Shown here: in pieces, positions 47,317 through 55,332 of the stretch
Layout: each line of letters begins with the position of its first letter
How positions within the stretch are numbered: the first letter of the stretch is position 1
DNA from: Lachnospiraceae bacterium JLR.KK002
Lineage (GTDB): Bacteria; Bacillota; Clostridia; Lachnospirales; Lachnospiraceae
Direction of reading: 5' to 3'
Length of the DNA stretch: 64,000 bases
NCBI GenBank assembly: GCA_036941025.1
Contig: JAYMNP010000001.1
Location: 1,882,501-1,946,500, forward strand
Made by a program: the position numbers and the translations under genes
Notes under the pieces: generated by a model
The model's database searches: none
The model's input: the letters and a program-made list of their open reading frames with translations, nothing else
Told to the model about the DNA's origin: nothing

Positions 47317-48168
47317 TCAACTCTCCTCATTGGGGAATTCAAGGGTTATGTTTCCCAGGCGTCCGCTGCGGAACTCGTCAATGACAAGGGCTGCCGCTTT
47401 GCTGTAATCAGGCTCATTTCCCTTTTTGACACAGTTGCGGTTTTCGGCAATCTGCATCAGCAGTTCCGGCGGATTCCGGTCTTCTTCCACCCCGTACCGT
47501 GCAGCCAGCACTCCAGGATAATTTTCCTTCAGAATTCCAATCAGTTCCAGAGAAAGTTCGTCAATATTTAAAATTTCGTCTTTTATGGAGCCAATCAGTG
47601 CCAGCAGCAGCCCCACCTGCTGATCTTCAAATTTGGGCCATAAAATTCCAGGCGTGTCCAGAAGCTCCACATTCTTATTCAGCTTAATCCACTGTTTTCC
47701 TTTGGTTACCCCCGGCTTATTTCCCGTTCTGGCACAGGCTTTTCCCGCATAGGTATTGATAAACGTGGATTTACCCACGTTGGGAATTCCCACCACCATG
47801 GCCCGTATGGGACGGTTTTTAATGCCTCGTTTCCGGTCCCGCTCCGTTTTCTCCCTGCAGGCTTCCATAATCACGCTGCTGATGGTCTTCATCCCTGTCC
47901 GGGACCTGGCGTCCAGTTTTACCACAAACCAGCCCTTTTTCCTGAAATATTCCGCCCAGGCGGCTGTCTGTTCTTCACTGGCCAGATCCGCTTTGTTCAT
48001 AAGAATCAGTCTGGCTTTCTGCTTTCCAAGTTCATCTATATCGGGATTGCGGCTGCTTAAGGGAATTCTGGCGTCTACCAGTTCAATTACCAGATCTATT
48101 AATTTCATATCTTCCTGCATCTGACGTCTGGCTTTCGTCATATGTCCAGGATACCATTGAAACTGCAT
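47317..48168 (-). CDS. rbgA: Ribosome biogenesis GTPase RbgA (YlqF)
   Basis: A 283-residue circularly permuted GTPase needed for late 50S assembly. The permuted order is visible: MNKADLA (G4), then LDARS (G5), then GIPNVGKSTFINTYAG (G1), TKGKQW (G2) and LLDTPGILWPKF (G3). The opening FQWYPGHMTKARRQM is characteristic of YlqF. The C-terminal helical domain ends in DEFRSGRLGNITLEFP. The start ATG at 48168 follows AAAGGTGATAAT. It lies between two signal peptidase genes, 15 bases after the upstream lepB copy. Confidence 0.97.
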   Translation of the reverse strand: MQFQWYPGHMTKARRQMQEDMKLIDLVIELVDARIPLSSRNPDIDELGKQKARLILMNKADLASEEQTAAWAEYFRKKGWFVVKLDARSRTGMKTISSVIMEACREKTERDRKRGIKNRPIRAMVVGIPNVGKSTFINTYAGKACARTGNKPGVTKGKQWIKLNKNVELLDTPGILWPKFEDQQVGLLLALIGSIKDEILNIDELSLELIGILKENYPGVLAARYGVEEDRNPPELLMQIAENRNCVKKGNEPDYSKAAALVIDEFRSGRLGNITLEFPNEES

Positions 48169-48183
48169 ATTATCACCTTTCCG

Positions 48184-48765
48184 TTATTTCAGCAGAGCGA
48201 ATCTGTCCCAGGGCCAGACAATACACCATGCCTTTCCCACAATATATTCTTTCTTTACATTTCCAATACTGGCGTACCGGCTGTCCTCGCTGTTGTTCCT
48301 GTTATCCCCCAGCACAAAATACTCGTCCTCGCCCACGGTGAGTTCTTCTTCTGCCAGCAGTGCATTTTCAATGGCGGGAACTTCCACCTTTTCTTCAAAA
48401 GGCTCTCCATTAATATAAATCATGCCTTCCTTTACCTGCACTTTGTCTCCCGGCATGGCGATGACCCGCTTGATATAGTAATGGGATTTCTCGTTTCCAT
48501 TGGGCAGAAATACAATCAGATCGTTCTGCTTCGGGCTGAATATTTTATACACAAGCCGGTTGACCAGAATTTTCTCTCCGTTCTCCAGCGTGGGAGACAT
48601 GGAAGGGCCCACCACAGAAATGCGGAATCCCACAAATAACACCAAAAGGACTGCCACAAACATGGTCAGCAGAATCTCCCCTGTCCAGAGCGCAATCTCT
48701 CTCAGTAATCCTGTATTTACTTTTCGCTTTTTCCGGTTAAAATTTAATCCTGATGTCCTTCTCAT
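48184..48765 (-). CDS. lepB: Signal peptidase I (second copy)
   Basis: A 193-residue type I signal peptidase. A short basic N-terminus (RRTSGLNFNRKKRK) is followed by one membrane helix (WTGEILLTMFVAVLLVLFVGF, about residues 28-48). The Ser nucleophile is in VVGPSMSPTL and the Lys base in YYIKRVIAMPGDKVQV; the GDNRNNSEDSRYASIG box is present. It is clearly a diverged paralogue of the copy at 46674-47300 rather than a recent duplicate. In B. subtilis this site between rplS and rbgA has no signal peptidase gene, though several clostridia have lepB here. A hairpin at 48802-48847 separates it from rplS. Confidence 0.94.
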   Translation of the reverse strand: MRRTSGLNFNRKKRKVNTGLLREIALWTGEILLTMFVAVLLVLFVGFRISVVGPSMSPTLENGEKILVNRLVYKIFSPKQNDLIVFLPNGNEKSHYYIKRVIAMPGDKVQVKEGMIYINGEPFEEKVEVPAIENALLAEEELTVGEDEYFVLGDNRNNSEDSRYASIGNVKKEYIVGKAWCIVWPWDRFALLK

Positions 48766-48801
48766 TTTTCTCTCCGCAAGGTGCCTGTATCCTGCATATC
48801 A

Positions 48802-48847
48802 TTTTCCTCATACAGGAAACCCGGAGGAATCTCCTGTATGAGGAAAA
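48802..48847. terminator. Perfect 16-bp hairpin after rplS
   Basis: TTTTCCTCATACAGGA (48802-48817) pairs with its complement (48832-48847) around a 14-base loop, 46 bases after the rplS stop. Flanking A/T residues suit a bidirectional terminator but no long U-tract is present. The stem core (TACAGGAA) resembles that of the hairpin at 19413-19472; the 14-base tag found there is absent. Confidence 0.6.
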
Positions 48848-48892
48848 AGGGACAACTACAATTGTATTTGTCCCTTCTGCATTCTGTCCGGA

Positions 48893-49246
48893 TTATTTTA
48901 CCAGCTCTTTTACTTTTGCTCTCTTGCCTACGCGTCCTCTCAGGTAATTTAATTTCGCACGTCTTACTTTACCGCGGCGGACAACTTCAATCTTCTCAAC
49001 ATTGGGAGAATGCAGCGGCCAGGTCTTCTCAACTCCCACACCGTTGGAGAATTTTCTTACGGTGAAAGTCTCACGGTTGCTGCCGCCCTGTCTCTTTAAC
49101 ACAATTCCTTCAAAAACCTGAATTCTTTCACGGTTTCCTTCTTTAATCTTACCATATACTTTAATGGTATCGCCTACGCGGAATTCCGTAATCTCTGATT
49201 TTAACTGTTCCTGTTCAATACTTTTCATAATTTCTGTTGCGTTCAT
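48893..49246 (-). CDS. rplS: 50S ribosomal protein L19
   Basis: A 117-residue ribosomal protein at the 30S-50S interface. The L19 pattern is complete: [82 protein letters not shown]. The start has AGGAGG seven bases upstream. Although it follows trmD, as in other Firmicutes, it has its own promoter inside the 3' end of trmD (49328-49356) and a structured leader (49284-49322), so L19 output can be set independently of the rimM-trmD transcript. Confidence 0.98.
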   Translation of the reverse strand: MNATEIMKSIEQEQLKSEITEFRVGDTIKVYGKIKEGNRERIQVFEGIVLKRQGGSNRETFTVRKFSNGVGVEKTWPLHSPNVEKIEVVRRGKVRRAKLNYLRGRVGKRAKVKELVK

Positions 49247-49283
49247 CCTGTGACCTCCTGATTATATTCCGATGTTCTTAATA

Positions 49284-49322
49284 CCTTTCGTAACAGAGGA
49301 CCATCATTTTCTGTCTCACAGG
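49284..49322 (-). promoter_or_regulatory. Putative L19 autoregulatory leader
   Basis: Minus strand: a bulged hairpin with helices CCT/AGG and ACAGA/TCTGT (5' arm from 49322, 3' arm ending 49284) that begins at the expected transcription start of the rplS promoter and ends 38 bases before the start codon. Position and form suit the L19 leader RNAs known upstream of rplS in Firmicutes; the match is by layout only, not by covariance model. Confidence 0.45.
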
Positions 49323-49327
49323 TTGAT

Positions 49328-49356
49328 ATTCTATCATAATTTTTCTGAAAAGTCAA
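49328..49356 (-). promoter_or_regulatory. rplS promoter within the 3' end of trmD
   Basis: Minus strand TTGACT (49356-49351), 17-base spacer, TAGAAT (49333-49328). The trmD stop codon ends at 49334, so the -35 and spacer lie in coding sequence. Initiation near 49321 would place the leader hairpin at the very 5' end of the transcript. Confidence 0.7.
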
Positions 49357-50104
49357 CAACCCCGCGGGAATCAGAGGATTTTTCATATTCCTCCAGCCAC
49401 TCCCGCTCCTGAGGCGACAGTTCCGCCTGGGCCAGCAAATCCGGCCTGCGCTCTCTGGTCAGCAGGACAGATTGCTGACGCCGCCAAGCTTCAATTTTTT
49501 TATGGTGGCCAGATAACAATATGGGCGGTACCTTTTTGCCATTCCATTCCTCCGGTCTGGAATACTGGGGATATTCCAGCAGGCCGCCTTCAAAGGACTC
49601 CGTGCTGCCGGAACTTTCATTGCCCAGAACCCCCGGAACCATACGGGCAATGGCGTCCACCATCACCATGGCCGGCAGCTCCCCTCCGGTCAGGACGTAA
49701 TCTCCGATGGACATGTAATCTGTCACAATTTCTTCCAGTACCCGCTGGTCTATGCCTTCGTAATGACCGCAGAGCAGAATCATATCTTCCTCTCCGGCCA
49801 GCCTTCTGGCGTCATTCTGGCAGAAGGTTTTTCCCTGAGGGGTCACATAGACACACCGGGGCTTTTTCCCGATTCGCTCCACCACAGATTTCCAGGCATC
49901 GTATACTGGCTGGGCCTGCATCAGCATTCCCGCTCCGCCGCCATACGGATAATCATCTACTTTTTCATGTTTATTTGCGGAATAATCTCTGATATTAATG
50001 GCCTCAATATGCAGTCGTCCTGCTTCCATGGCCCGCCCGATGATACTGGTATTCAGTCCGTTCATTACCATATCCGGAAATAAAGTCAGTATATAAAAAT
50101 TCAT
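49334..50104 (-). CDS. trmD: tRNA (guanine-N1)-methyltransferase TrmD
   Basis: A 256-residue SPOUT methyltransferase that makes m1G37 in tRNAs using S-adenosylmethionine, preventing +1 frameshifts. The opening MNFYILTLFPDMVMNGLNTSIIGRA, the YPYGGGAGMLMQAQPVY segment, CGHYEGIDQRVLEEIVTDYMSIGDYVLTGGELPAMVMVDAIARMVPGVLG (the trefoil-knot SAM-binding loops with the catalytic Asp region) and HHKKIEAWRRQQSVLLTRERRPDLL are all present. The start is placed at 50104; sequence upstream in the same frame belongs to rimM in another frame. The gap to rimM is eight bases. The rplS promoter overlaps its 3' end. Confidence 0.97.
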   Translation of the reverse strand: MNFYILTLFPDMVMNGLNTSIIGRAMEAGRLHIEAINIRDYSANKHEKVDDYPYGGGAGMLMQAQPVYDAWKSVVERIGKKPRCVYVTPQGKTFCQNDARRLAGEEDMILLCGHYEGIDQRVLEEIVTDYMSIGDYVLTGGELPAMVMVDAIARMVPGVLGNESSGSTESFEGGLLEYPQYSRPEEWNGKKVPPILLSGHHKKIEAWRRQQSVLLTRERRPDLLAQAELSPQEREWLEEYEKSSDSRGVVDFSEKL

Positions 50105-50112
50105 GGTTTTCC

Positions 50113-50649
50113 TCAGTCCTCTTCCAGAAGGCCCGGCAGCAGATGTATCCGCATGGTCCTCTGTTCCATATCCACATCCAGAATACATTCTTTAATTGCC
50201 GGAATCAGCAGTTCTTTCTTCCTGCCGGCAGAAGAAGACGTTTCATCTGCCTGAATCACATAGACGTCATTGGCCCCGGTCTGCAGTACATCTGCAATCT
50301 GTCCCAGCGCCTGTCCTTCTTCTGTCAGAACTCTGACCCCAAGCAAGTCTGCAATAAAGTATTCGTCTTTTTCGCATTTTACCGCCTGGTCCCTGGTTAC
50401 GAAAAGGCTTTTTCCTTTATATTTTTCCACATCATTTATATTATCAATATCTTTAAATTTCAGAATCACCAGATTCTTAAAAAATTTCACCTGGACAATT
50501 TCCAGTTCCAGCTTTTCCCTGCCGGTGTCCAGCAGTACTTTTTTTAATTTTTTAAACCTTGCTGCATCGTCCGTGGTGGGAAATACTTTTACTTCCCCCC
50601 GGATTCCATGGGTAGTGGTTATCACACCCACCTGAAACAAATCTTCCAT
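50113..50649 (-). CDS. rimM: Ribosome maturation factor RimM
   Basis: A 178-residue factor that binds ribosomal protein S19 and helps mature the 30S head. The N-terminal RimM domain opens FQVGVITTTHGIRGEVKVFPTTDDAARF, and the C-terminal PRC-barrel starts near DEYFIADLLGVRVLTEEGQALGQIADVLQTGANDVYVIQ and ends LIPAIKECILDVDMEQRTMRIHLLPGLLE. The start at 50649 follows AAGGAAA. The frame continues upstream through the intergenic hairpin, but that part has no ribosome-binding site or conservation. It lies 138 bases downstream of khpA, with a strong hairpin between them, and is coupled to trmD. Confidence 0.96.
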   Translation of the reverse strand: MEDLFQVGVITTTHGIRGEVKVFPTTDDAARFKKLKKVLLDTGREKLELEIVQVKFFKNLVILKFKDIDNINDVEKYKGKSLFVTRDQAVKCEKDEYFIADLLGVRVLTEEGQALGQIADVLQTGANDVYVIQADETSSSAGRKKELLIPAIKECILDVDMEQRTMRIHLLPGLLEED

Positions 50650-50747
50650 AGGGTTTCCTTTCCGAGCGGGCAGAAGAGATTTTCCCTGCCCGCCGCGCGG
50701 CCCGCGCGCTGCTTCAGCGGCATATTTTCTCTGCACGGGCCTGTGCA

Positions 50748-50785
50748 GACGAAAATCACAGTGAAACTTCACTGTGATTTTCGTC
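50748..50785. terminator. Perfect 18-bp hairpin between khpA and rimM
   Basis: GACGAAAATCACAGTGAA (50748-50765) pairs with its complement (50768-50785) with only two unpaired loop bases (so effectively a 4-base loop), starting two bases after the khpA stop. A smaller TGCAC-type palindrome adjoins it. No U-tract, so it may attenuate, process or stabilise the rpsP-khpA message rather than end it. Confidence 0.6.
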
Positions 50786-50787
50786 TG

Positions 50788-51018
50788 TTACTGCATAATA
50801 TCCACAATAACTTTCTTTTCGCTTTTAGCTGCTGCTGCTTTTACAACGGAACGGATTGCCTTGGCAATGCGCCCCTGCTTTCCGATGACCTTTCCCATAT
50901 CTGCCTGGGCAACACGTAACTCTATCACAATGGACTTTTCGTTCTCAGTCTCTGTAACTGCAACTTCTTCAGGATTATCCACAAGTGCTTTCGCAATTAC
51001 TTCTACCAATTCTCTCAT
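50788..51018 (-). CDS. khpA: KH-domain RNA-binding protein KhpA (YlqC)
   Basis: A 76-residue single KH-domain RNA-binding protein, partner of KhpB/Jag in Gram-positive bacteria, where the pair affects cell elongation and division. The KH core is IVIELRVAQADMGKVIGKQGRIAKAIRSVVKAAAAKSEKKVIVDIM with the GKQG loop. Length equals B. subtilis YlqC (81) within a few residues. The start has GAGGTGA. It is 18 bases downstream of rpsP, in the usual rpsP-khpA-rimM-trmD-rplS order. Confidence 0.95.
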   Translation of the reverse strand: MRELVEVIAKALVDNPEEVAVTETENEKSIVIELRVAQADMGKVIGKQGRIAKAIRSVVKAAAAKSEKKVIVDIMQ

Positions 51019-51036
51019 TACGTCACCTCACGAAGA

Positions 51037-51279
51037 TTATTTTTCGATACCGGCTGCTTTAAAAATCTTTCCTACCATTTCTGTAGGCTGAGCACCATTT
51101 GCCAGCCATTTCTTTGCCAGTTCTTCATTTACATGGAACTCGCTTGGATCCCTTGTTGGGTCATAGGTTCCAATCTCCTCGATAAATTTACCGTCTCTCG
51201 GAGACCGGGAATCAGCTACCACGATTCTATAGAAAGGAGCCTTCTTCTGTCCCATTCTTTTCAGTCTGATTTTTACCAT
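51037..51279 (-). CDS. rpsP: 30S ribosomal protein S16
   Basis: An 80-residue S16: [41 protein letters not shown] is the universal N-terminus. The start is set at 51279 (MVKIRL) because this is the conserved N-terminus; an ATG four codons upstream at 51291 is in frame but only four bases from the AGGAGG box. The gap to ffh upstream is about 125 bases without a recognisable terminator, so transcription from ffh may continue into the ribosomal genes. Confidence 0.97.
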   Translation of the reverse strand: MVKIRLKRMGQKKAPFYRIVVADSRSPRDGKFIEEIGTYDPTRDPSEFHVNEELAKKWLANGAQPTEMVGKIFKAAGIEK

Positions 51280-51404
51280 CGCACATCTCACCTCCTGGTT
51301 GTTAAACTGTTTTCTATCAGTAATCAGAACCTGCGAATGCCTGTCCTGTTACGAACGTTATTTTACTGCCTCAAACCGGCAGCACCCCGCGGAAATAATT
51401 CCTT

Positions 51405-52760
51405 CTAAAATCCAAAGGGCAGTTTAAATCCGCCCCGGCGTTTCCCTTTGCCGCCCATCAGCCCCGGCATCTGCTTCATCATTTTCCGGCTCTGCTCAAA
51501 CTGCTTCACCAGACGGTTTACTTCGCTGATGTCCACGCCGGCTCCCTGGGCTATCCTGTGTTTCCGGCTGGGATTCAAAATGGAGGGATTGGCCCGCTCC
51601 TTCGGCGTCATGGAATAAATAATGCCTTCAATTCTGGCCATTTTCTTCTCGTCCATGGCGTTTTCAATTTCAGCAATCTGGGAACTTCCAATTCCGGGCA
51701 TCATACTGAGCAGACTGGAAAGACCGCCCATTTTCTTCATCTGGTTCATGGACTCCAGATAGTCGTCAAAGCCGAATTCCGCCTTCTTCATCTTCTGTTC
51801 CAGTTCTCTGGCTTTTTCCTCGTCGATGTTCTCCTGCGCCTTTTCAATCAGCGTCAGCACATCTCCCATACCCAGAATCCGGTTGGCCATACGGTCCGGA
51901 TAGAACTGCTCCAAATCGGAAAGTTTTTCTCCCATACCCACATATAACAGGGGCTTGCCTGTCACTGCCCGGATGGACAATGCCGCTCCGCCTCTGGTAT
52001 CACCGTCCAGCTTGGTCAGTACCACGCCGTCGATACCGATTTTTTCTTCAAATGTGGAAGCTACGTTTACTGCGTCCTGTCCGGTCATGGCGTCCACCAC
52101 CAGAATGGTCTGGTGTACGTCCACCTGTGCCTTGATTTCCTGCAGTTCCTCCATCATGTCTTCATCCACATGGAGTCGTCCGGCCGTATCCAGAATCACC
52201 ACGTTAAAGCCTTTGGTTCTGGCATGTTCCACTGCCGCTCTGGCAATATTCACAGGCTTATGGCTGTCTCCCATGGAAAATACTTCCACGCCCTGCTTTT
52301 CCCCATTAATCTGCAGCTGCTGAATAGCTGCAGGCCGGTAAACGTCGCAGGCTGCCAGCAGAGGCTTTCTGCCCTTCTGTTTCAGTTTTCCCGCTATCTT
52401 GGCGGTGGTGGTGGTCTTACCCGCACCCTGCAGGCCCGCCATCATGATTACAGTAATCTCACTGCCCGGCTTTAAGGAAATCTCCGTGGTCTCAGACCCC
52501 ATCAGGGATACCAGTTCTTCATTTACAATTTTTATTACCATCTGGCCGGGATTCAGTCCGTTCATCACATCCTGGCCGACGGCCCGCTCCTGCACAGATT
52601 TCACAAACTGTTTTACTACTTTAAAGTTGACATCCGCTTCCAGCAGCGCCAGCTTTACTTCTTTCAATGCTGTTTTTACATCTTCTTCCGTAAGAAGTCC
52701 TTTACTCCGCAGAGATTTGAATACGCTCTGCAGTTTTTCTGACAAGCTGTCAAATGCCAT
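51405..52760 (-). CDS. ffh: Signal recognition particle protein Ffh
   Basis: A 451-residue SRP54 GTPase. The N domain (1-85) is followed by the G domain with GLQGAGKTTTTAKIAGKLK (G1), DTAGR in ILDTAGRLHVDEDMM (G3), and TKLDGDTRGGAALS (G4 region). The M domain contains the Met-rich FGFDDYLESMNQMKKMGGLSSLLSMMPG and MTPKERANPSILNPSRKHRIAQGAG, which bind 4.5S/SRP RNA and signal peptides, and ends in a Gly/Lys-rich tail. It forms the co-translational membrane-targeting pathway with ftsY (56570-57541). The start codon is one base from the ylxM stop (52762), so the two are translationally linked. Confidence 0.98.
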   Translation of the reverse strand: MAFDSLSEKLQSVFKSLRSKGLLTEEDVKTALKEVKLALLEADVNFKVVKQFVKSVQERAVGQDVMNGLNPGQMVIKIVNEELVSLMGSETTEISLKPGSEITVIMMAGLQGAGKTTTTAKIAGKLKQKGRKPLLAACDVYRPAAIQQLQINGEKQGVEVFSMGDSHKPVNIARAAVEHARTKGFNVVILDTAGRLHVDEDMMEELQEIKAQVDVHQTILVVDAMTGQDAVNVASTFEEKIGIDGVVLTKLDGDTRGGAALSIRAVTGKPLLYVGMGEKLSDLEQFYPDRMANRILGMGDVLTLIEKAQENIDEEKARELEQKMKKAEFGFDDYLESMNQMKKMGGLSSLLSMMPGIGSSQIAEIENAMDEKKMARIEGIIYSMTPKERANPSILNPSRKHRIAQGAGVDISEVNRLVKQFEQSRKMMKQMPGLMGGKGKRRGGFKLPFGF

Positions 52761-52761
52761 T

Positions 52762-53106
52762 TCATAACTCCTCTAATATCTCATTGGAAATGGCTTCAAT
52801 CTCCGCCATTACCTCCGATTCTCTCTGTTCCTGACAGTTCCGGCTGAGTGTCCGGATTCGGGTGACCTTCTCTTTCGTCTTCAGAAACCGTTCCAGAAGA
52901 TGCAGCTTCTCCTCATATCCTTCCAGTATCCTGTCACACCGTTTCACCAGGTCGTGAACTCCCTGGCGGCTGATTCCTTCTTCCCTGGCAATCTCGCTCA
53001 GGGATAAATCATTCAGCACAAAGTCTTCAAAAATATCCCTCTGGTGTTCTGTGAGCAGTTCTCCGTAAAAATCATAGAGGTAAGTCTGCATTACTTTTCT
53101 TTCCAT
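52762..53106 (-). CDS. ylxM: YlxM, SRP-associated helix-turn-helix protein
   Basis: A 114-residue UPF0122 protein. [66 protein letters not shown] is the YlxM signature and contains a sigma-like HTH. In streptococci YlxM modulates SRP GTPase assembly. The start is placed at 53106 (MERKVMQ), five bases after AGGTGA, and agrees with the homologue N-terminus; a methionine at 53091 is the alternative. The gene precedes ffh with a one-base gap. A promoter overlapping the terminator of the upstream secreted-protein gene (53123-53151) probably drives ylxM-ffh. Confidence 0.93.
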   Translation of the reverse strand: MERKVMQTYLYDFYGELLTEHQRDIFEDFVLNDLSLSEIAREEGISRQGVHDLVKRCDRILEGYEEKLHLLERFLKTKEKVTRIRTLSRNCQEQRESEVMAEIEAISNEILEEL

Positions 53107-53122
53107 TTCTATCACCTGAGCT

Positions 53123-53151
53123 ATCATACTATAAAATATCCGGGGTGTCAA
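53123..53151 (-). promoter_or_regulatory. ylxM-ffh promoter overlapping a terminator hairpin
   Basis: Minus strand TTGACA (53151-53146), 17-base spacer, TATGAT (53128-53123). The -35 box and most of the spacer lie inside the right half of the hairpin at 53133-53180. The predicted start is only about 10 bases from the ATG at 53106, giving a very short leader. Confidence 0.6.
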
Positions 53152-53180
53152 GGGTTTTTCCCTGACACTCCGGATATTTT
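53133..53180 (-). terminator. Terminator of the secreted-protein gene
   Basis: AAAATATCCGG (53133-53143) and CCGGATATTTT (53170-53180) form the base of a long hairpin continued by TGTCA/TGACA and GG/CC, with a T5 loop. It starts 35 bases after the stop of the 53215-55299 gene and ends in ATATTTTATAG on the minus strand. Confidence 0.7.
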
Positions 53181-53214
53181 GTGACAGTTCAGACAACTGC
53201 CCTGTTATCATATT

Positions 53215-55299
53215 CTATCTGGAAGCGGTATACGGAATTTCCAGCGTTTTTGATTTCATTCCGTAAAAAGTTCTTCCGTCCAGCACTTTAAAGGCCCGGA
53301 TTCTGTAGTAATGGCGCTTCTTTTTCTTCAGATATTTATCCGTATAGGTTTTTCTGGAGGAAGAAGTGAGCTTTATAATCTTTTTATAACCGGAATCTTT
53401 TCTGGCAGAGGCATAGATAATATAGCCGCTGGCATTTTTATTTTTGTTCCAGGTAAGTTTTGCATATCCTTTGGAGGTAATGCTGCCTTTCAGAGTGGGA
53501 GCTTTCAGGATAACGCCCCGTACGCTGTCACTCAGTCTGCTGTTGCACTGAGGATATGAATTTCTGGCTGCCACTTTATAATAATAGCACTGATTTACCT
53601 TTGCCTTTTTATCCGTATATGTGGGCTTTTTGCTGGTTCCGATTAAAGTATAGGAACCGTTCTTTTTAGTGGAACGGTAAATGCCGTAACTGCTGGCATC
53701 GGACGTGGTTTTCCAGGTCAGTTTTATACTTCCGTAAGTATCTTTTTCCGCAGAAGTATCCACGGAAGATGCTTTCAGCCCTGCAGGAGTGTCGCAGGTC
53801 ACATACAGATAATAGGAAGCCTTATCGTTTGCGTCATCTTTGTTGCGAACGGTAATCACAGCCCTGCCTGTGGCTTTTGCCGTCACCATTCCTGTAGCAG
53901 AATCTACTGTGGCCACTTTTGTCCGGCTGCTGGTCCATTTCAGATTCTTTGCATTAGTGGCAGGCTGAATCTGCAGTCGGTCTCCCTTGCTGGCCAGATA
54001 CCATTCCCGCGGAAAGGATAAAGGAATTCTCACTGTAATATCGCAAAAAGCCTGCAGGCCGTCCGGCGTTATGGCCGCCACCGAGGTGGTTCCGCCCTGT
54101 TTTGCCCGAATTGCCCCGGTGGTGGGATTTACCGATACCACCTCGGTATTCAGACTCTTATACTTCACGCTGGAAATTGGAGAGTATCCGGACAATGCTG
54201 TCACTTTTGTGGATTCACCGGGATTCATTACAATACTGCCGGTACTCATCCGAATGGAGCCTGACACCAGGGAAGCCAGAAGTATCTGTTCCCGTTCTCC
54301 GATATCACAGTTGCTCAGCCTGGCTTTCCTGGGATCCGGAATATTTCGGTAAATCTGGTAATAAAAGGAACAGGCCGCCAGATAATACCCGGCATAGGTG
54401 GGATGTTTGAAATCCGCCCCTACCATGCGAATCCATGGATAAAGAATATGGGCCCGGTTATAATGCATTCCCACCGGAACCACTTCAATGCCCAGTCTGA
54501 CTTCCAGAGATTTGCAGGCAGCCGCAACGTAGAGCTCAAGCTCTCCCGCGGTAAGCATTGTGGGTACTCCATTGACCCTGGTAAGAGAATTATCATTGTA
54601 ACCGTGGGTCATATACAGCAGAGGCGTAGCCTGGGGCTGATATGTCTTTATCATCCGCAGCAGACGTTCCACAGCCGGATAAGTTTTGGTGTCAAACTGC
54701 TCCACCATGGATTTGCTCTGTTCCTGGAGGACAATGTAATCCCATTTTTCATTCAAAAGCTGTACCATCAGTTCTTTGTGATAGGACAGGTATTCACTCT
54801 GCATTCCTGCATAATAACTCAGCCAGGCGCCTCCATGGCTTACGGTTTTCACATCCAGGTTATGGCCTTCCCAGGCTGCCAGTTCCTCCAGAGGCTTTTC
54901 CACAGAATATGTGACATTCTGAGGCTTGTATTTTGTAAAACTGTTTCCCACCATAAGCACACGTATGGGGCTTTCCGTGCTGACCGGCGGTTTGTCATCC
55001 GGATTATCGCCGGGTTTGTCATCCGGATTATCGCCAGGTTTGTTATCCGGATTATCATCTGGTTTGTTATCCGGATTATCACCGGGTTTGTTATCCGGAT
55101 TATCACCGGGTTTGTTATCCGGATTATCATCCGGTTTGTCATCGGTATTCTGATTTGAGCTGTCCCCTGAGCTTTCACCGGCGCCCCGTCCGGACAATTC
55201 TGCCGTATATGCGTCCTCTCCCAGGGAAGCCGCGTAACTCTCCATGCTTCCCATACCGCCAAGCAGAAGAATCAGCAGCACACATATCAGTTTCTTCAT
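53215..55299 (-). CDS. Secreted DUF4886/SGNH-type protein with Ig-like and fibronectin III-like domains
   Basis: 694 residues. A signal peptide (MKKLICVLLILLLGGMGSM, cleavage near YAASLG) is followed by a Ser/Asn-rich stretch and seven or so tandem 8-residue Asn-Pro-Asp/Lys-Pro repeats (about residues 52-103) as a stalk. A DUF4886/SGNH-like domain (about 112-345) has the block I-like VLMVGNSFTKYKP and DYIVLQEQSKSM. Two BIG2-type Ig-like domains (GSIVMNPGESTKV, then WTSSRTKVATVDSATGMVTAKATG) and two fibronectin III-like modules (IKLTWKTTSDASSYGIYRS; YAKLTWNKNKNASGYIIYAS) follow. No LPXTG or membrane anchor is present. It may act on surface glycans, but no activity is shown. It interrupts the usual ftsY-ylxM adjacency. 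Confidence 0.85.
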   Translation of the reverse strand: MKKLICVLLILLLGGMGSMESYAASLGEDAYTAELSGRGAGESSGDSSNQNTDDKPDDNPDNKPGDNPDNKPGDNPDNKPDDNPDNKPGDNPDDKPGDNPDDKPPVSTESPIRVLMVGNSFTKYKPQNVTYSVEKPLEELAAWEGHNLDVKTVSHGGAWLSYYAGMQSEYLSYHKELMVQLLNEKWDYIVLQEQSKSMVEQFDTKTYPAVERLLRMIKTYQPQATPLLYMTHGYNDNSLTRVNGVPTMLTAGELELYVAAACKSLEVRLGIEVVPVGMHYNRAHILYPWIRMVGADFKHPTYAGYYLAACSFYYQIYRNIPDPRKARLSNCDIGEREQILLASLVSGSIRMSTGSIVMNPGESTKVTALSGYSPISSVKYKSLNTEVVSVNPTTGAIRAKQGGTTSVAAITPDGLQAFCDITVRIPLSFPREWYLASKGDRLQIQPATNAKNLKWTSSRTKVATVDSATGMVTAKATGRAVITVRNKDDANDKASYYLYVTCDTPAGLKASSVDTSAEKDTYGSIKLTWKTTSDASSYGIYRSTKKNGSYTLIGTSKKPTYTDKKAKVNQCYYYKVAARNSYPQCNSRLSDSVRGVILKAPTLKGSITSKGYAKLTWNKNKNASGYIIYASARKDSGYKKIIKLTSSSRKTYTDKYLKKKKRHYYRIRAFKVLDGRTFYGMKSKTLEIPYTASR
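54991..55147 (-). repeat. 24-bp tandem repeat encoding the Pro/Asn/Asp stalk
   Basis: About six and a half copies of a 24-base unit in frame within the secreted-protein gene, encoding alternating (N/D)KP(G/D)DNPD units. Near-identical copies indicate recent expansion, and copy number may vary between strains. Confidence 0.85.
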
Positions 55300-55332
55300 G
55301 GTATCTCCTTTCCGTTTCTTCCGTATTCCGTC

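Noticed and set aside
54403..55158. Plus-strand open frame of 251 codons opposite the secreted protein
   Set aside because: Its repeats (FVIRIIxG) are the antisense of the 24-bp tandem repeat; codon pattern and lack of a ribosome-binding site mark it as a shadow.
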